A stretch of 64,000 nt of DNA from Deltaproteobacteria bacterium (lineage in GTDB: Bacteria; Desulfobacterota; Desulfobulbia; Desulfobulbales; Desulfurivibrionaceae): contig DUZW01000003.1 of assembly GCA_013349295.1 (NCBI GenBank), positions 86,645 through 150,644 of the forward strand, given 5' to 3'. A program made the translations under genes and the position numbers. Positions 63,440 to 64,000 of the stretch are shown one piece after another (position 1 is the stretch's first letter; each line of letters opens with the position of its first letter). Below the pieces are notes generated by a model that was given only the letters and a program-made list of their open reading frames with translations, was not told where the DNA came from and did no database searches.

Positions 63440-64000
63440 GACGGCTCCTTTGCACTTACCTGATCTGCCAGGACAGGGGGAACACCGGCAGCTGCCGGTT
63501 TGGGGTCGCGGCGGGCGACAACTACGGCGCCGATGAGTACCGTCAGCAGCAGCAGGGAGATGATCTCGAAGGGCACGAGAAAGCCGTTTCCGTCGGCGCT
63601 CAACAGGCGGAAGCCGACGGCGGTGAGACTTGCCGGCTCCGCGGTGGGGGCTATCGGCGTTGCCGGCGGCAGGTCACTTCTCTGAAGCGCAAGCCACATC
63701 ACGGCAAACAGCGCCAGACAAACGCCACCCCCCCAGAAACGCTGGAGCCAGGTCTTGGGGAAGAGATTTTTGGCGCCGAGTTGCGCGGTGAGCAGAATGG
63801 TAATGACCATAAACACGACAATGCCGCCGATATAGATCATGATCTGGGCCAGGGCAACGAACTCCATCTGGAAAAGGATATAAAGCGCAGCCGTAGCGAA
63901 AAAGGAACCTATAAGGGAGATGGCGGCATGCAGCAGGTTCTGGACGCTGACAGTGAGGAGCGACATCAGGATCAGCACGCCGGCCAGCCCGTAACAGATG
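63436..64000 (-). CDS. nuoJ: NADH-quinone oxidoreductase subunit J, 5' end outside window
   Basis: The reading frame runs open to the right edge of the window, so the start is missing. The visible 187 codons include helices and the family motif ALAQIMIYIGGIVVFMVITILLTAQ. An internal ATG at 63978 is probably not the start, because the upstream residues (ICYGLAGVLILMSLLT) continue the first membrane helix. It belongs to the same operon as nuoK-L-M-N; nuoA-I presumably lie further right. Confidence 0.92.
   Translation of the reverse strand, partial: ICYGLAGVLILMSLLTVSVQNLLHAAISLIGSFFATAALYILFQMEFVALAQIMIYIGGIVVFMVITILLTAQLGAKNLFPKTWLQRFWGGGVCLALFAVMWLALQRSDLPPATPIAPTAEPASLTAVGFRLLSADGNGFLVPFEIISLLLLTVLIGAVVVARRDPKPAAAGVPPVLADQVSAKEPS

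Overview
The window looks like a stretch of chromosome from a Gram-negative bacterium of the Desulfobacterota (former Deltaproteobacteria), most likely near Desulfobulbales. The evidence is a TolC/RND tripartite efflux operon, ihfA directly behind pheST, the order tRNA-Ser(GGA)-ffs-dnaX-ybaB-recR, a proton-pumping Nuo operon, larC, a DUF748 protein, and several small proteins of the kind common in sulfate reducers. No protein was searched against a database, so the taxonomic call is an inference. Almost everything is ordinary core genome: there is no insertion sequence, prophage or CRISPR array. The only accessory-looking patch is a tandem pair of toxin-antitoxin modules at 48.9-50.1 kb.

Layout. 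0-8.1 kb: edge of a probable fliS gene (minus), corA, then a TolC/membrane-fusion/RND/DUF599 operon. 8.3-12.6 kb: pstS-pstC-(41-codon ORF)-pstA-pstB-phoU. 12.6-19.9 kb: cmoA, then two LtaS-type alkaline-phosphatase-fold membrane enzymes flanking a two-component system. 19.9-27.9 kb, minus strand: tRNA-Val, thrS, infC, rpmI, rplT, pheS, pheT, ihfA, a MerR-family gene and tRNA-Pro. 28.2-31.5 kb, minus: tRNA-Ser(GGA), SRP RNA, dnaX, ybaB, recR. 31.6-34.6 kb: a nucleotide-sugar epimerase/dehydratase and a WecA-like sugar-phosphate transferase. 34.8-36.4 kb: tRNA-Ser(CGA), tadA and a thioredoxin-reductase-like flavoprotein. 36.7-42.9 kb: an endonuclease Q-UvrD helicase fusion followed by small redox, thioesterase and stress genes. 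43-48.9 kb: a CheY-like protein, tRNA-Arg, tilS, galU, priA. 48.9-50.1 kb: two toxin-antitoxin operons. 50.3-57.5 kb: def, fmt, a TVP38-like protein, larC, pgpA and a 1091-residue DUF748 protein. 57.6-64 kb, minus: a small membrane protein, then nuoN, M, L, K and the 3' part of nuoJ.

The most interesting signals lie inside or between familiar genes. dnaX has an A10 run whose -1 frame reads straight into TGA and would give a 429-residue gamma subunit. infC appears to start at AUC. A 41-codon ORF with ATGA overlaps at both ends, containing a possible pseudoknot, sits between pstC and pstA. Two 77-nt cores of a repeat with covarying stems lie either side of recR-ybaB-dnaX. An EndoQ-like endonuclease is fused to a UvrD-type helicase.

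Functional themes are translation initiation and tRNA supply (thrS-infC-rpmI-rplT-pheST, def-fmt, tadA, tilS, cmoA), DNA repair and replication restart (recR, dnaX, priA, EndoQ-UvrD), phosphate uptake, envelope modification and respiration.
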